A DNA stretch of 64,000 nt from Haliotis asinina (lineage: Eukaryota > Mollusca > Gastropoda > Lepetellida > Haliotidae): assembly GCF_037392515.1 (NCBI RefSeq), contig NC_090291.1:37471001-37535000 (forward strand). The letters run 5' to 3'. Within the stretch, counting starts at the first letter, position 1. Every line of letters starts with the position of its first letter. Under the pieces are notes generated by a model. That model was not told the origin of the DNA. It searched no databases and saw nothing but the letters and a program-made list of their open reading frames with translations. The translations under genes were made by a program, and so were the position numbers. Of the stretch, positions 34,645-45,289 are shown piece after piece.

Positions 34645-34770
34645 GTGACCAACAGAAAGTCGGATTTTGAACTTCTGGCAAAATTTGGAGTGTCTTCAAA
34701 TGACCTCCCTGTAAAGATGAAGCAGTGGAACACACAAGATTACGGAAAAAGCAGACACAGGTCCACCTGA
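34645..34770 (+). CDS. Orphan candidate terminal coding exon
   Basis: After a pyrimidine-rich acceptor (TTTTCTTCGCGTTTTGTAG, ending at 34644) comes a 41-residue open frame: VTNRKSDFELLAKFGVSSND, then LPVKMKQWNTQDYGKSRHRS and T, stop at 34768-34770. The composition (Lys, Trp, Gly, Arg mix without low complexity) looks like real protein. I found no upstream exon in the window and do not recognise the family. It could be the last exon of a plus-strand gene with distant exons, or a fragment of a dead gene. Phase 0 is assumed. Confidence 0.3.
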   Translation: MTNRKSDFELLAKFGVSSNDLPVKMKQWNTQDYGKSRHRST

Positions 34771-34861
34771 CTTTCTGTCAGACAGAACAATACAACCTAA
34801 ATAATTTCACTTTCACTTTAATTCATTATTTTGCTATTAATTTCGCCACTGTAGTGTCGAG

Positions 34862-35001
34862 GGAGTGAGTGTTGTTTTATACCGCTTTTAGCAATATTCC
34901 AGCTTTATCACAACGAGGGACACCAGACCTTGTGGGGAACCGAACCCGGGCCTCCGGCGTGACGAGCCAACGATTTAACCACTAGGCCACCCCACCGCCC
35001 C
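34862..35001 (-). mobile_element. F1 SINE, slightly shortened
   Basis: GGGAGTGAGTGTTGTTTTAT at the reversed tail; B-box complement GGGGAACCGAACCCGGGCCT; head complement CACTAGGCCACCCCACCGCC. Confidence 0.9.
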
Positions 35002-35239
35002 GGTTGTGTCTTGAACCACTTACTGTCGCAATAGAAGCCAAAACATCAATCGGCCGCACATGAGTCTCAAGTTAGAAATTATACATCATAGCTTTTACGG
35101 ATTTTCAATCCTATTCTTTAGTTAACGCTTACCAATAGTCACCTATTGCCATTACAGTTGTAGGCTGGTAATAAATTCAGACAGCATGTATCCTCTGGTA
35201 GAAATGCATAATTATGTTCTTTAACAATAATCCGGTGTG

Positions 35240-35345
35240 CTTGTTTGTTATTGAACATTGCATTCATCATATTTCACGTTATTGAAATAGTCCACACTGG
35301 ACCAGACAGTCCAGTACTTGTTGTAGTGAACCACGATACACAATG
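35240..35345 (-). mobile_element. Degraded F2 SINE fragment
   Basis: TTGTTTGTTATTGAACATTG and CACTGGACCAGACAGTCCAG are recognisable; the head is missing. Confidence 0.5.
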
Positions 35346-35949
35346 TCTTGACACGATGCATATGGTGCCACGTTGTCGATCTTTTCATCTTCCCTGACCA
35401 ACCCAATTCATTTGGTCAAGGCCGACATGGAATGGAACCTACTCTATCCGAGAATGTCCACAGTGATTATTTCCCCTTTTTGCCAGTATGTCATAAGGGA
35501 AAACCCAATCAGATGCAGGTAGGAAACATTTTACAACCTCGATATCATATAGAATTTTTGACTCAGGAAACTCACTTCGTTGCAGTGTCAGCTGGTCCTA
35601 GGTTTGTATTGGCTCTATATATTATTCAATTACTCGTGATACAAAGCCAATCTTTTGCAACGACCAATTACATCATTAGTTTCATGCGAAACTGATTCCC
35701 ATGATGACAGTTGATAGAATTCCTCTCTTTGAAAGTGGTTTCTTTGTTGAAGAGATTGTACATATCGGTTTGAATGTCCCATGAAATCCTAAAGTTCTCC
35801 TTTCTTTGCAAATTTTAACTGAACACGAACGGATTTTAATGGCTTCAGTGTTTGTCAATGCTGACGCAGAAATGACTCTATTTTGTGATGGCCGATGTGA
35901 TCATTGTCCTTTGAACACACTGATGGAGGTTCCCAAGGCTGTAGATTGT

Positions 35950-36288
35950 TCATACGAGTGGCACCTTTCGCTTTGCTAAAGTCTTGGAGGCACAGTCCTC
36001 CAGTGACTCCTGGGTCTCAATGTCCATAGATGATGCATTCACCAAACTGTCTTGAGATGACACAAGTGCGCTATTGTCCACTTTCTCGTTACGTACATGT
36101 GGATCAGAAGATGATTGTGACATGTTTCGATTCCAATAGGATGAAGGAGACAGTCTTTTTACTGTGCAATCTGTGCACTTTGGCAATGCAGCCGTCGACA
36201 CAGGACCGCTTGCATTACTTATATGAAACAATAATAAGAAACGCTGTCTGTAGTATGTAGTAAAATGCTGTAAATATATAAGCCCCAA
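35950..36288 (-). other. Unassigned open frame, 112 residues
   Basis: Minus-strand open frame with a serine/acid-rich C-terminal half (SQDSLVNASSMDIETQESLE) ending KRKVPLV. An acceptor-like TACATACTACAG precedes it at about 36250. No family recognised, no partner exons seen, and it may be a chance frame. Confidence 0.2.
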
Positions 36289-37038
36289 TTCTATAAAGTT
36301 CTTTTACATAAGTTCTATATCCTTTACAACAAATCTCTTTTAAAAAGTCTATTATGGAAAATATGAGAAAAGGAGGATAAGGTTATCATTGAACAATATG
36401 TCCTCAAGTATCCAAATATCAGTCCTGTCAATTGCGCAAACAGAAAAGAAATCTCATATAATACCTCAAATAAGGACTGGAAGAACTCCTAAGATAACCT
36501 TTAAAAAGAAATGCTAATGACAGAAATCCCAATTAATATGGGAAAACATATTGATACGGTAAATAAGTGTTTACGGTAAACAACACATACACTTTAATTA
36601 TACTCTAATGTCGATGGCAAAAAATTGCTAAGGATTCCTCTACATACTGATCAGATAGGCATGGTCGGTGTCTGATGGCATGTTGGAGACACAAAGGGGG
36701 ATAACTATCATCCGCGTTAATTTGTTAACCCACTAAAATATGTTGAAATAGGTAAAGAGAGATAATCCGCTTGTTAAACAGATGTAACATTTCAACGTGT
36801 TGCACAGTGATGCCGGCCAATCCCCTCATAGTTTGCAGACTTCTATATAGAATGTATTTGGATTGATCAGTATACAGATTTATACTGAAAAAAAACCGAA
36901 CAGGGAATGGTGATTGTCAAAATGTTCTTTACATTTTTGCAACATGCCCAACCTCCCAGCCCAGTTTCCAGGCAGCAAATGCAACGTTTTGACTGCCAGA
37001 ACAACCAAACGAAGCGCTAAATATTGACACGTAAAGTG

Positions 37039-37044
37039 TTTATT
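37039..37044 (-). terminator. Poly(A) signal of gene D
   Basis: TTTATT on plus (AATAAA on minus), 90 bp after the stop codon of gene D. Confidence 0.75.
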
Positions 37045-37133
37045 TGTAAACGGTACATGCTCGTGGTCGAAGAATGACGTCTTTCTTGGCTCTCAAGTGA
37101 ACCATTTTCCCGGAACTGCAACGCGTAATGGAT

Positions 37134-40100
37134 TCAATGAAGTTTGACAAGACCTTTGGCCTTGGCCACAAGTTCAGTGATGTGGTCAAGGTCGACGTCA
37201 GCTATTTTGCTGGTCATAAACTGGAACGAAAACGTCTGAAAAGAAAAATAAAACAAAAGCAATATCATTAAACAGTATGACGGTAATATACTATAATATT
37301 GATATTTGAAAGCCCTAAAAAATAATTAACAAATCCTAAATATTCTAGCACGTATGAACATTCGTGACCAACACGTGTTTTTCCGGGACAAACCGATTAG
37401 CGACTCGTGTCTTCTTGGACGTTGCGGAAAGGGACGAGTAGTGACGAATGAAATTTTACCTTCCGTCAAAACTGATATTCTAAAGTGATGTTATTATTAC
37501 AAAAACTGGTCATACTGAGAAACAAAATATAACTGGCACTATGGATAACGAAGAAAGGCCTCATTTCTACTCCGTCCTGTAAATTTTGCGATGGCTCTTG
37601 ATGGATTACTTACAGGAAAATTGGCGCTACTGCCGCAAATGAAAAATGGCTTACTGTGAGATTGCATAGCCCTCGTGTAGCAACGAAGATGCTCTTGGAT
37701 ATCCCACTCCGAAACCAGTTAACGCGATGTTGAAATTGGGACGACAATTACCCCCACCCTCTCATGAAATTGATAGAAGAAATATCAGGTTTTACAGGAA
37801 ACAACATTCTAATCCAGGCAAATTTTCAAATGCCCGGTGTCTTACTACATGCCACGTGTTCGTCAGGATAGCATCAATTAACATCCTCTAACGGTTTGGG
37901 GGAACTCGCTCATGGCAGAATCGCTTTAATCGGGCGGCATCTGAGTAGGGAACACATAGTTTTATGAGTCGCGAAGACCAGAGTCAGAATTGGTCATCAG
38001 CAACTCATGCTTGTCAGGCGACTAACGGGATCGGGTGGTCAGCTTAGGTGATTTGGTTGACATATGTATGTGGATGGAGTATGTGGATGGAGCCTCTCGC
38101 TGATCACCGCGGCCGGATAGTCTGGTCCAAGATCCCGTTTCGCAAAACGACCTCCGCTCTACGACTCTCAAGGGGGTTACAACAATCGCAGCACAACGAC
38201 AGCTTTGTGAAACGGGACACAGGTTAGGTTATTTACAGTCCGCCGCCATATAGTTGGAATATTGCAGCGTTGGGCAACAAACAAACAAACAACATACGTT
38301 TAAGATGGTCACTACAAACGGTGTAGCCGTAGTCAGAGCTATTTTGTCCCCTGTTGATGACTTAAGTCCAACCCACACCATGAGGACGTACACCCCGAAC
38401 TCTAGGCGATAGTAGGCGATGGCTACCTCTTCATCTATAACGGAAAAAATAATAATGAGGTACCAAAGTAGCATTTCAAACATCATTTGATGTAGGCTTA
38501 AACAGGGGCGGTGGGGTAGTCTAGTGGTTAATGCGTTCGCTCGTCCCAGGTTCGATTACCCCTCCCCGGGTACAAAGGCCCATTTCTGGTGTCTCCCGCC
38601 GTGATGTTACTGGATTATTCCCAAAGCGGCGATTCCCCACATGGGGACAATGTGTGAAACCCATTTCAGGTGTCCCAAGCTGTGATATTGCTGGAATGTT
38701 GCTAAAGCTACGTAAAAACATACTCACTCACTGTATAGATAAACATGAAATCTTTCTAATCTGGTTAACTTATGCGAGTGAGTGTGTTGGGTTTTACGCC
38801 TCTTTTAGTAAAATATTGGCAATGTCACGGCTGTGGACACCTGAAATGGGTTTCACGTATTTAACAATGTGGGGAATCGAACCCGCCTTTCGAAGGGGCG
38901 GTGGGTTATGCTGACGACGCATAGGTACAACCCGTGAAGCCGTTTTCTGATGTTCGCTGCCGTTATATTGCTAGAATATTGCTTTAAACGGAGTAAAACT
39001 ACACTCACTCACTCCCATTAGAGCTATAAATGACCACCTATAACGCCTACAGTATCAGTATAAATAAACAAGCAAACAAACAACTGTGAAGTGATCTAGA
39101 CTACAATTTTACAATGCATGAAGACGACCCTTCGGGTTATATTCTGTGATATTGTTGATATGTTGCTTAACGCCAAAATACACTCGCTCGTTTAACAAAA
39201 ATAATAAAGTATTCAAACAAACATGAAACTTACCTGAAAATTGAGCTACAAATGTTTTAAAGTCTTTTCCCGTCGCGCTGGTTTTGATTTTACCGTTGTC
39301 GAACTTGAACACAGCCCTGTAAGTCAACAGGTAAACAATAAAAACGATTAAAGATATTGCTTATTTGGGGGGAAAGAATGAAATTTATTGTTGTTTAATG
39401 ACACGTGGTATTAATATCATTAAGGCAGCTTGGGTTACCGTGGGTAATGTTTGTCTGAGTCATAAGCATGCTGTCGGTGTGGATTAAACGTAGAATACCT
39501 AACTATCATTAGGACATAATATTCACGATATCACTATGTATTTATATTAATCCCATGATCTTCAGCAACCCATGTCTGTCGTAAGAGATACCAGCGGGAT
39601 CAGGTTTTGTCAAAACCAGTCCGCATTTATACATGTTTAGTTGTGTTAGTCATGGGGAACTCTCTCCCAGTCACATTGCTGTCACTGCCCATTGTTGTCT
39701 GCGTTGACGGTGCAGACGTGTCAAGGTCATTCCACGGAAGGGACGGTAGGTTCGTATACTAACTAAAGTCGTATGACTTCGTCTCCTGATGGTGTGTCTT
39801 ATTGCTGTCAACACCCCTGAGATCGCCTTCTCGAATCTGTTCCGGATGTGGGTCTGCCGGAGGTAGCGGACTTGGGCCGGTGTCTTGTTTCTTGGTTCTC
39901 CCAATTTGGGACGGTCATGGGTCTGACCTTTTTGCTGGTAGCGGTTTATCGATGTGCCCATGGTGGCTCAGTTGCAGTCGAAGATTCTTACCAGCTTGCG
40001 TTGTGAAGCAGCCATATCTACCATACGGGTCGCCCTGTCTCGTCATATCTTGGTATAAACGCTGTGGTTTTCTGGTTACTGAAAGTTTGCACTGTCAAAA

Positions 40101-41596
40101 ATCGGTATTAATACCACAATCGTGCACGTGGATTTGTACCAATGTAACACAATTACACCGTTTACGTTTTGACGTTATTGGACAGCTGATATGTTATAGG
40201 TATCCCGTTCGTCTGGGGCGAAAATCGTCTTCTTGGATTCAAACCCGTACCAACTTTTTTTGTTTTTATACAATTACTTCAAAAAGTTTAATTTTCTTTA
40301 GCCCGGTAGTTCATGTATGTAACTAACATGTTTGCAATGAACTGTAAGATGTAACCACCTGTCGGTCAATGAACTGTAAGATGTAACCACCTGTCGGTCA
40401 ATGAACTGTAAGATGTAACCACCAGTTGGTCCTATCCTCTTGCTGTGTATGTTAGTGAAAATGTGTGCGACGCACAAAGATTATAATGAACTAATATTCG
40501 TGGTTGCTTTCAGTTCAGTATATCTACCCGCGCAGCCTTTAAAGCGCTCGCTCTTCACTCCGAAAATCCAGATGGGTACAATGTGTGACGCCCAGTTCAT
40601 GTGACCCTGCCGTGATATTGCTAAAGGCAGTGTAAAGCTAAACTCACTCACACATTGTAAACGTGTACTGTATATGCCGTGGCGGTGTGTTTGGGGGTGG
40701 TAAACCCTGTAATAGAATGAACGAACACTGCATTTAGCAACACCGGGGTCCTAATACACGATACTCTTGAGTGGGACGTGAAACAGAAAGCAAAGAAAGA
40801 TGATATAGGACATAAACTTTAAATATACAGATATTTTAATGTAATACATTTATCCAAGAAATTTATCCAGTGCATGTCTAGAATATATTGCAATTTTAAA
40901 TTTTCAGTTTCCTTTCTGAAAACGAAGAAAGTCTATGGGTTCCTTTTCATTATATCTTTTGATTATAATTAGAAACTGTATTTATTCTGTAAAATGTGTT
41001 CATTTCAGGGACTAGATGTTAGTCAAATGTATTTCATGCTATAATCTGGCCTATCATACATCGCAGTAATGCTGAATTTAGAGAGGAGACCTTAAATTCA
41101 ATACTAATGTGATGGAGACCTTAGAAAGCTTCTGAAACACAGCACATCAACGCTTAATATCCATAAATAATTATCCCAGACATAGGATTCGTTGTGGCAA
41201 AATAGAAGTTACATTAACATGATACTTTGTTCGTTTTGTGTTTAACGTCGCTCTCAGTGATATTCCAGCTATATGCGGCGATCTGTACATAATGAGTCTG
41301 GAGCAGACAACCCTGTGATGAACATCGTGAGGATCAATTGGAATACCATTGCATATGGCAACCAAGTCAGTCGCCTCTTACCGGCCCTTACGACAAACAT
41401 GGGTTGCTGAAGACCAATTCTAACTCGGGTGTTCAGGGGGTAAAAGTATTGAATACTGAAATTCGGTGATGATACTTGGTGTTCGTGAAAATGTATCACA
41501 TCCATACCAGTTGATATCGGTCTCAAAGGCTGTTAGTCTGTCATAGGTCTTTTGGACATCTGCAGTATCGACGGGACTAGGAGCCAAGTTTCCCAT
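37134..41596 (-). CDS. Coactosin-like protein D
   Basis: Predicted 136-residue ADF-homology protein on the minus strand, converging on gene C. Coding exons in order: 41596-41508, 39316-39234, 38434-38298, 37235-37134; all introns GT-AG with the cluster's phases 2, 1, 0. It begins MGNLAPSPVDTADVQKTYDR, then INW-AVFKFDNG, FVAQFSDEEVAIAYYRLEF, VYVLMVWVGLKSSTGDK, TFSFQFMTSKIADVDLD and ends LVAKAKGLVKLH. The PSPVDTADVQ start is the likely ancestral form of the nine-residue unit multiplied in protein A. TGDK replaces the TDK of the paralogues and COTL1. The start ATG is 25 bases into an exon that opens at 41621 after TTCATTTTCAG, the same geometry as A and B. Standard splice sites, TATA box and poly(A) signal make it, with A, the best-equipped copy. 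Confidence 0.86.
37990..38290 (+). mobile_element. F2 SINE interrupted by a foldback MITE
   Basis: Head CATCAGCAACTCATGCTTGT to GTCTGGTCCAA, then a foreign block, then GGTTATTTACAGTCCGCCGC to the tail CATATAGTTGGAATATTGCA. The head also holds a short GTATGTGGATGGA duplication. In the last intron of gene D, next to the exon 3 donor. Confidence 0.85.
38132..38220. mobile_element. Foldback MITE inside the F2 SINE
   Basis: About 89 bp with terminal inverted repeats: ATCCCGTTTCGCAAAACGAC at the left and the complement-like GACAGCTTTGTGAAACGGGA at the right. Younger than the SINE it splits. Confidence 0.75.
38505..38733 (+). mobile_element. F1 SINE with internal duplication
   Basis: After a normal head and body reaching CCCAAAGCGGCG, the sequence restarts at GATTCCCCACATGGGGACAA and runs to the tail again, so the B-box-to-tail part is present twice. 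Confidence 0.85.
38775..39020. mobile_element. Head-to-head inverted pair of F1 SINEs
   Basis: A reversed copy (38775-38893) ends in its head region and a forward copy starts at GGGGCGGTGGGTTATGCTGA (38894). Together with 38505-38733 this gives three copies in one intron of gene D. A further F1 tail remnant lies at 39140-39190. Confidence 0.8.
39557..39606 (+). mobile_element. F2 SINE head fragment
   Basis: TGATCTTCAGCAACCCATGT and GTCGTAAGAGATACCAGCGG only. Confidence 0.6.
40528..40657 (+). mobile_element. F1 SINE, internally shortened
   Basis: TTTAAAGCGCTCGCTCTTCA head; the B-box region is partly lost; tail GTGATATTGCTAAAGGCAGT then AACTCACTCACAC. Confidence 0.8.
40876..41025 (+). mobile_element. 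Copy of the 200-bp element found at 57610
   Basis: Shares GAAGAAAGTCTATGGGTTCC, TTTTCATTATAT and the end GTGTTCATTTCAGGGACTAG then GTTAGTC with 57610-57809. Its left end is not clearly preserved. In intron 1 (coding) of gene D. Confidence 0.65.
41226..41444 (-). mobile_element. F2 SINE, full length
   Basis: TTCGTTTTGTGTTTAACGTC at the reversed tail; ACGACAAACATGGGTTGCTG at the head. Ends about 64 bp from the donor of the first coding exon of gene D. Confidence 0.88.
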
Positions 41597-41954
41597 TTTC
41601 AAGAAATCCACAGTTTTGGTGCTGAAAATGAACAGAAGCAGAAAAAAACGTTGTACCAGTTGTTTTGGGAATGTAAAGCCAAGTTGGACCATATCACTGA
41701 AGGGAAATTCGGCCCCACTTAAAGTTTACTATTTTAAGTTCAAACATATTAATTTGTGATATTAACGTTGACAGCGGTAGCTTCACAGGAACTGAACAAT
41801 TATTTTGATTTTTTTTTTCGAAATCAGTTGAGCGATACCTCTTCATAAATATATTATTCATGAATTTGACTCGGTTAAAATATCCTTTCGTACTTTCTCA
41901 CTCATAGGAGTCTACTTGCGTTGGCAGAATACATTCTGGATTTATTACTGCTAA

Positions 41955-42735
41955 GCAATAACAGAGCTTCATAGCAAACACGTAACAGTTCATGGCAAGC
42001 AGGTAATAATTTAGGGCAAGCAGGTAACAGTTTTGGTGACAAGTAATACTTCAGGGCAGGCAGATTATGCTTGAGGCATAGCTGGTTATAGTTTAGGGCA
42101 TGCAGGTAATATATACTTTAGCGCAAGCAGAGACTATTTCGGCGCAAGGAGGTAACAGTTTAGGGCAAGCATGTAATGCTTCAGGGCAGCAGGTAACAGT
42201 TTAAGGCAAACAGGTAATAGTTTAGGGGGTAATAGTTTAGAGCAAGGAGGTAATAGTTTAGGGCAGCAAGTAACACGTCAGGATGACCACGTAATAGTTT
42301 AGGGCAAGGAATTAATAGTTTCGGGCAGCAGATAACACCTAAAGTAATAGTTTAGGGCAAGGGGGTAATAGTTTAGGGCAGCAGGTAACGCCTCGGTAAA
42401 GTCAGTTAATAGTTTAGGGAAGCAGGTAACACCTCAGTATAGGCAGGCAATAGTTTAGGGCGAGGAGGTAATAGTTTAAGGCACTAGGCAACGCCTCGTT
42501 AAAGTCAGGTAATAGTTTAGAGCAAGGAGGCAATAGTTTAGAGCAAGGAGGTAATAGTTTAGAGCAAGGAGGCAATAGTTTAGAGCAAGGAGGCAATAGT
42601 TTAGAGCAAGGAGGTAATAGTTTAGGGCAGCAAGTAATATAGTTCTAGGCAAGCATCAAGTCATAGTTCAAGGTAAGCCGGTGACACCTCATGTCAAACA
42701 GATGTTTAGGAGACAATAGTTCGTGGCATGCAGAT
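41955..42735. repeat. Degenerate minisatellite, unit about 21 bp
   Basis: Irregular units built on GTAATAGTTTAGGGCAAGCA, with best-preserved copies at 42500-42630 (AGAGCAAGGAGG variants). Unit length varies and divergence is higher than in the other arrays, so it is older. In the 5' UTR intron of gene D (41622-43017). Confidence 0.88.
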
Positions 42736-43017
42736 AAAAGAAGTAAGTTTACGGGAAGTTGGTGAAGTAAAACAGCATGAAAGTTTGACAGCAACGCAAT
42801 CATTGTTCGAACAGATGTTTCATTTCTATCTCACCTTTATCTGTTGAATGAAGGAAATAGCCTCGAAACGCCTTTGTAGCCAATAAAAAACCCATTATCT
42901 TTCCAAATACCTTAGTTTTCTTCTAAATGTGCAATAAGCAAACATTTAGTCGTGGCATGATATAGTATCAACATAGAATTAAAACTTTTCAAAATAAGAC
43001 ACACGAAATGGAATTAC

Positions 43018-43055
43018 CGTCGCAGTCAGATTCAACCAGAGCTTATGATGAGAGC
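43018..43055 (-). other. 5' UTR exon of gene D
   Basis: On the minus strand the exon ends GACTGCGACG before GTAATTCC, matching gene A's GTGACG-GTAATC. The 5' end is set about 28 bp below the TATA box and is approximate. Confidence 0.55.
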
Positions 43056-43080
43056 ATCTGTTAGACAACCAACAATGGAT

Positions 43081-43196
43081 TTTATACCATTTCATTTCAA
43101 ACTAGACCTGTGAAGGTTCTGAATTTATCACAACCGCGTGTCTAATTAAGTCATGATATATTGTGGGTATAAATATGATTTAATCACCATATTGGT
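43081..43196 (-). promoter_or_regulatory. Proximal promoter of gene D
   Basis: TATAAA on minus at 43086-43081 in the context GGTATAAAATCC (gene A has GGTATAAAGC). The upstream block AATATGGTGATTAAATCATA then TTTATACCCACAAT (43193-43160) is nearly the same as gene A's. The dyad position holds TGACT-TAATT-AGACA (43153-43139). Confidence 0.7.
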
Positions 43197-43399
43197 AACC
43201 AAAGGGAGGATCCACTGTGTTAATCATGACAGTAGGTTGTAGTTTGTATGCATGTTACACTTTCCATCAGTCTGTGGTATGAAGCTACAACATGTAAATA
43301 CGCTATATTTCTGATGCTTGGCTCTGACTCTGATCATCTGTCCTCGCACAGTTCATGTTTGTTACGTGGTTTGTTCAGTATGTACCGAGTGTGTGCATT

Positions 43400-43485
43400 T
43401 AGTTTTACGCCGTTTTTAGCAATATTCCAACAAAAGCACGCCGGTGGACACCAGAAATGGGCTCCACAAGCTACTCCACCGCATG
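43400..43485 (-). mobile_element. F1 SINE, headless
   Basis: TAGTTTTACGCCGTTTTTAG to CACCAGAAATGGGCTCCACA; breaks off before the B box. Confidence 0.7.
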
Positions 43486-43629
43486 TTGACTTTTATGTAG
43501 CTTGTAATAGTGTTAAAACATAAGCGTAAGATATTGTACTGAGAAATGCTAACGGGTCATGACTCTTTTTCAGAATTTGTCACTTGGCGACAAACCATTA
43601 CGATAGTTTCCACTGTCCTGGTCAGACTT

Positions 43630-43796
43630 CGAGTGAGTGAGTGAGTGAGTTTTAAGCCGCTTTTAGCAATATTAAAGCAATATCACGGTGGAAGAACAAA
43701 GAACTGGGCTTCTCACTATCTTAATGTGATCAGCAAATGGGTGAGTTTTATGCTGCTTTTAGCAATATTCCAGCAATATCATGGTGGAGGATTTAC
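43630..43796 (-). mobile_element. Two successive F1 tail fragments, same orientation
   Basis: First 43630-43718 (GAGTGAGTGAGTGAGTGAGT, CCGCTTTTAGCAATATTAAA), second 43738-43796 (GGGTGAGTTTTATGCTGCTT, CCAGCAATATCATGGTGGAG). Both lack heads. Confidence 0.75.
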
Positions 43797-44223
43797 GATT
43801 TACCTTAGAGTATAAATGACTTCACCACGTTTAAGTTCATACATGACTATCATATTTTAGGGTGTTCCCATACTTAATGTTTGCTGTATATTTCCTTTCC
43901 ATCTTCCTCTGTGTATGTTTCTAATGATTGCTTGCGCTGAAGATTACCATTGTAAATATTTCTACAGAAGGGTTTGTCAGTTGCAAGATCTTGTCCCCGA
44001 TCCTTTTGTACTTTGTAAATAAAATATTGTAAACTAATGGGCTTAGTTTGCCTCAGAATAATGTAAATTCTCACGAAGAGAGTGTTTCTGACCAGGAATC
44101 AGGAACGTTTGACTCGGCCTGCTGCACTTGGTGAGGCGCAGTTCGTGTTTTTGTGCTACAGCTTTCATACCCCAACCCTAAAATTCGGTGTTCACTACAT
44201 AGGAGTGGAAAAGGAAATAACCA

Positions 44224-44365
44224 GTGAGTGCGTTTAGGTTTACGCCGCAATGTTCCAACATATCACAGCCGGGGAGGCACAAGAAATGGGCTTTACACAT
44301 AGTACCCATGTCGTCTTTGGCGTAAGGAGCTAACGATTTAACCACAAGGCTACCCCACCGCCTCG
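44224..44365 (-). mobile_element. F1 SINE with small internal losses
   Basis: GTTTAGGTTTACGCCGCAAT; the B-box region is deleted between CACATAGTACCCATG and TCGTCTTTGGCG; the head complement GGCTACCCCACCGCC is intact. Confidence 0.85.
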
Positions 44366-44815
44366 AGAAAGGAAGGAGCCTCAACCCCATATATTATTAT
44401 CATTATTACTGTTGCATTCATCGGCATATAAACATATTGTTCTATTAACTTCTTAACCCTTTAGTCATTTCAATAGCACGTATGCATCATACATTTCAGT
44501 GACCATAGCAACCAGTCAACTCAGTCATTGAAAACGAATGTAAAGGAATTTGCACTTGGCAGTTTGAGTGCACAGTGAGGTCAATTAATACCTGTTTGGA
44601 ACTTCACCAAAAGGGGTTCATTGTGTCCCGTGTTTGAGAGTTAACTAAATATCATATCAAAATAAAATTTGTTTAAACAACGTGCCAAACGGCTAAAACC
44701 TTCTAAATTACATACACAATACTAAATGCAAGGGCTGTCTTGTCCTGAGAAAACCAAGTTGAAAGGTAAAGGACTGACTCTCTACACTATGAGGGAAGAT
44801 TTTACGTCGAAAAAT

Positions 44816-44984
44816 GAGTGATTGAGTTTAGTCTTACGGCGCTTTTAACAATACTCCAGCAATATCACTGCTGGGGACACTGGAAATGGGCTTCACACAT
44901 TATACGAACGTGGTGAATCGAACCCAGCTCTATATTCGGCATGATGAGCGAACCCTTTACCCACTAGGCTACCCAGTCGCCCCC
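44816..44984 (-). mobile_element. F1 SINE, full length
   Basis: GATTGAGTTTAGTCTTACGG to CTAGGCTACCCAGTCGCCCC, with CpG positions largely preserved. Confidence 0.9.
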
Positions 44985-44994
44985 AACGATAGAA

Positions 44995-45233
44995 TGAGTG
45001 AGTTTAGTTGTATGCCTCACTCAGCAATATTCCAGCTACATGACGGCGGTCGAGTCTGGACCAGATAATCTAGTCATCAACAGCATGAGCATCGTTCTGC
45101 GCAATTGGGAACCGATGGCAAGTGCGAACCAAGTCAGCGAGCCTGACCACCCGATCCCATAGTCGGTCGACTTTTACAAGCATAGCCGCCTTTTATGGCA
45201 AGCATGGGTTGCTGAAGGCCTATTCTACCGGGT
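44995..45233 (-). mobile_element. F2 SINE, subfamily with duplicated head box
   Basis: Has the extra block AAGCATAGCCGCCTTTTATG before GCAAGCATGGGTTGCTGAAG and the end GCCTATTCTACCGGG, unlike copies in the left 43 kb, which end in a GAAGATCCGGGTTAG-type sequence. Confidence 0.88.
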
Positions 45234-45289
45234 GTAAAATCCTTGTAGTCACTTTTGTCTATAAACTCTTTCAGTGTTGTCACAACCCC

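Larger units (their letters stand above)
32564..37038. other. Convergent spacer between genes C and D
   Basis: Holds F1 SINEs, one orphan candidate exon (34645-34770), one unassigned open frame (35950-36288, minus) and AT-rich unique sequence. A short open stretch at about 33160-33290 (plus, ending FEWRFKELN) follows an acceptor-like ACATACAG but lacks a donor and a known relative. Confidence 0.5.

Noticed and set aside
39802-40326. 174-residue plus-strand open frame
   Set aside because: No recognisable domain, mixed low-quality composition, and it lies antisense within an intron of gene D between homologous exons.
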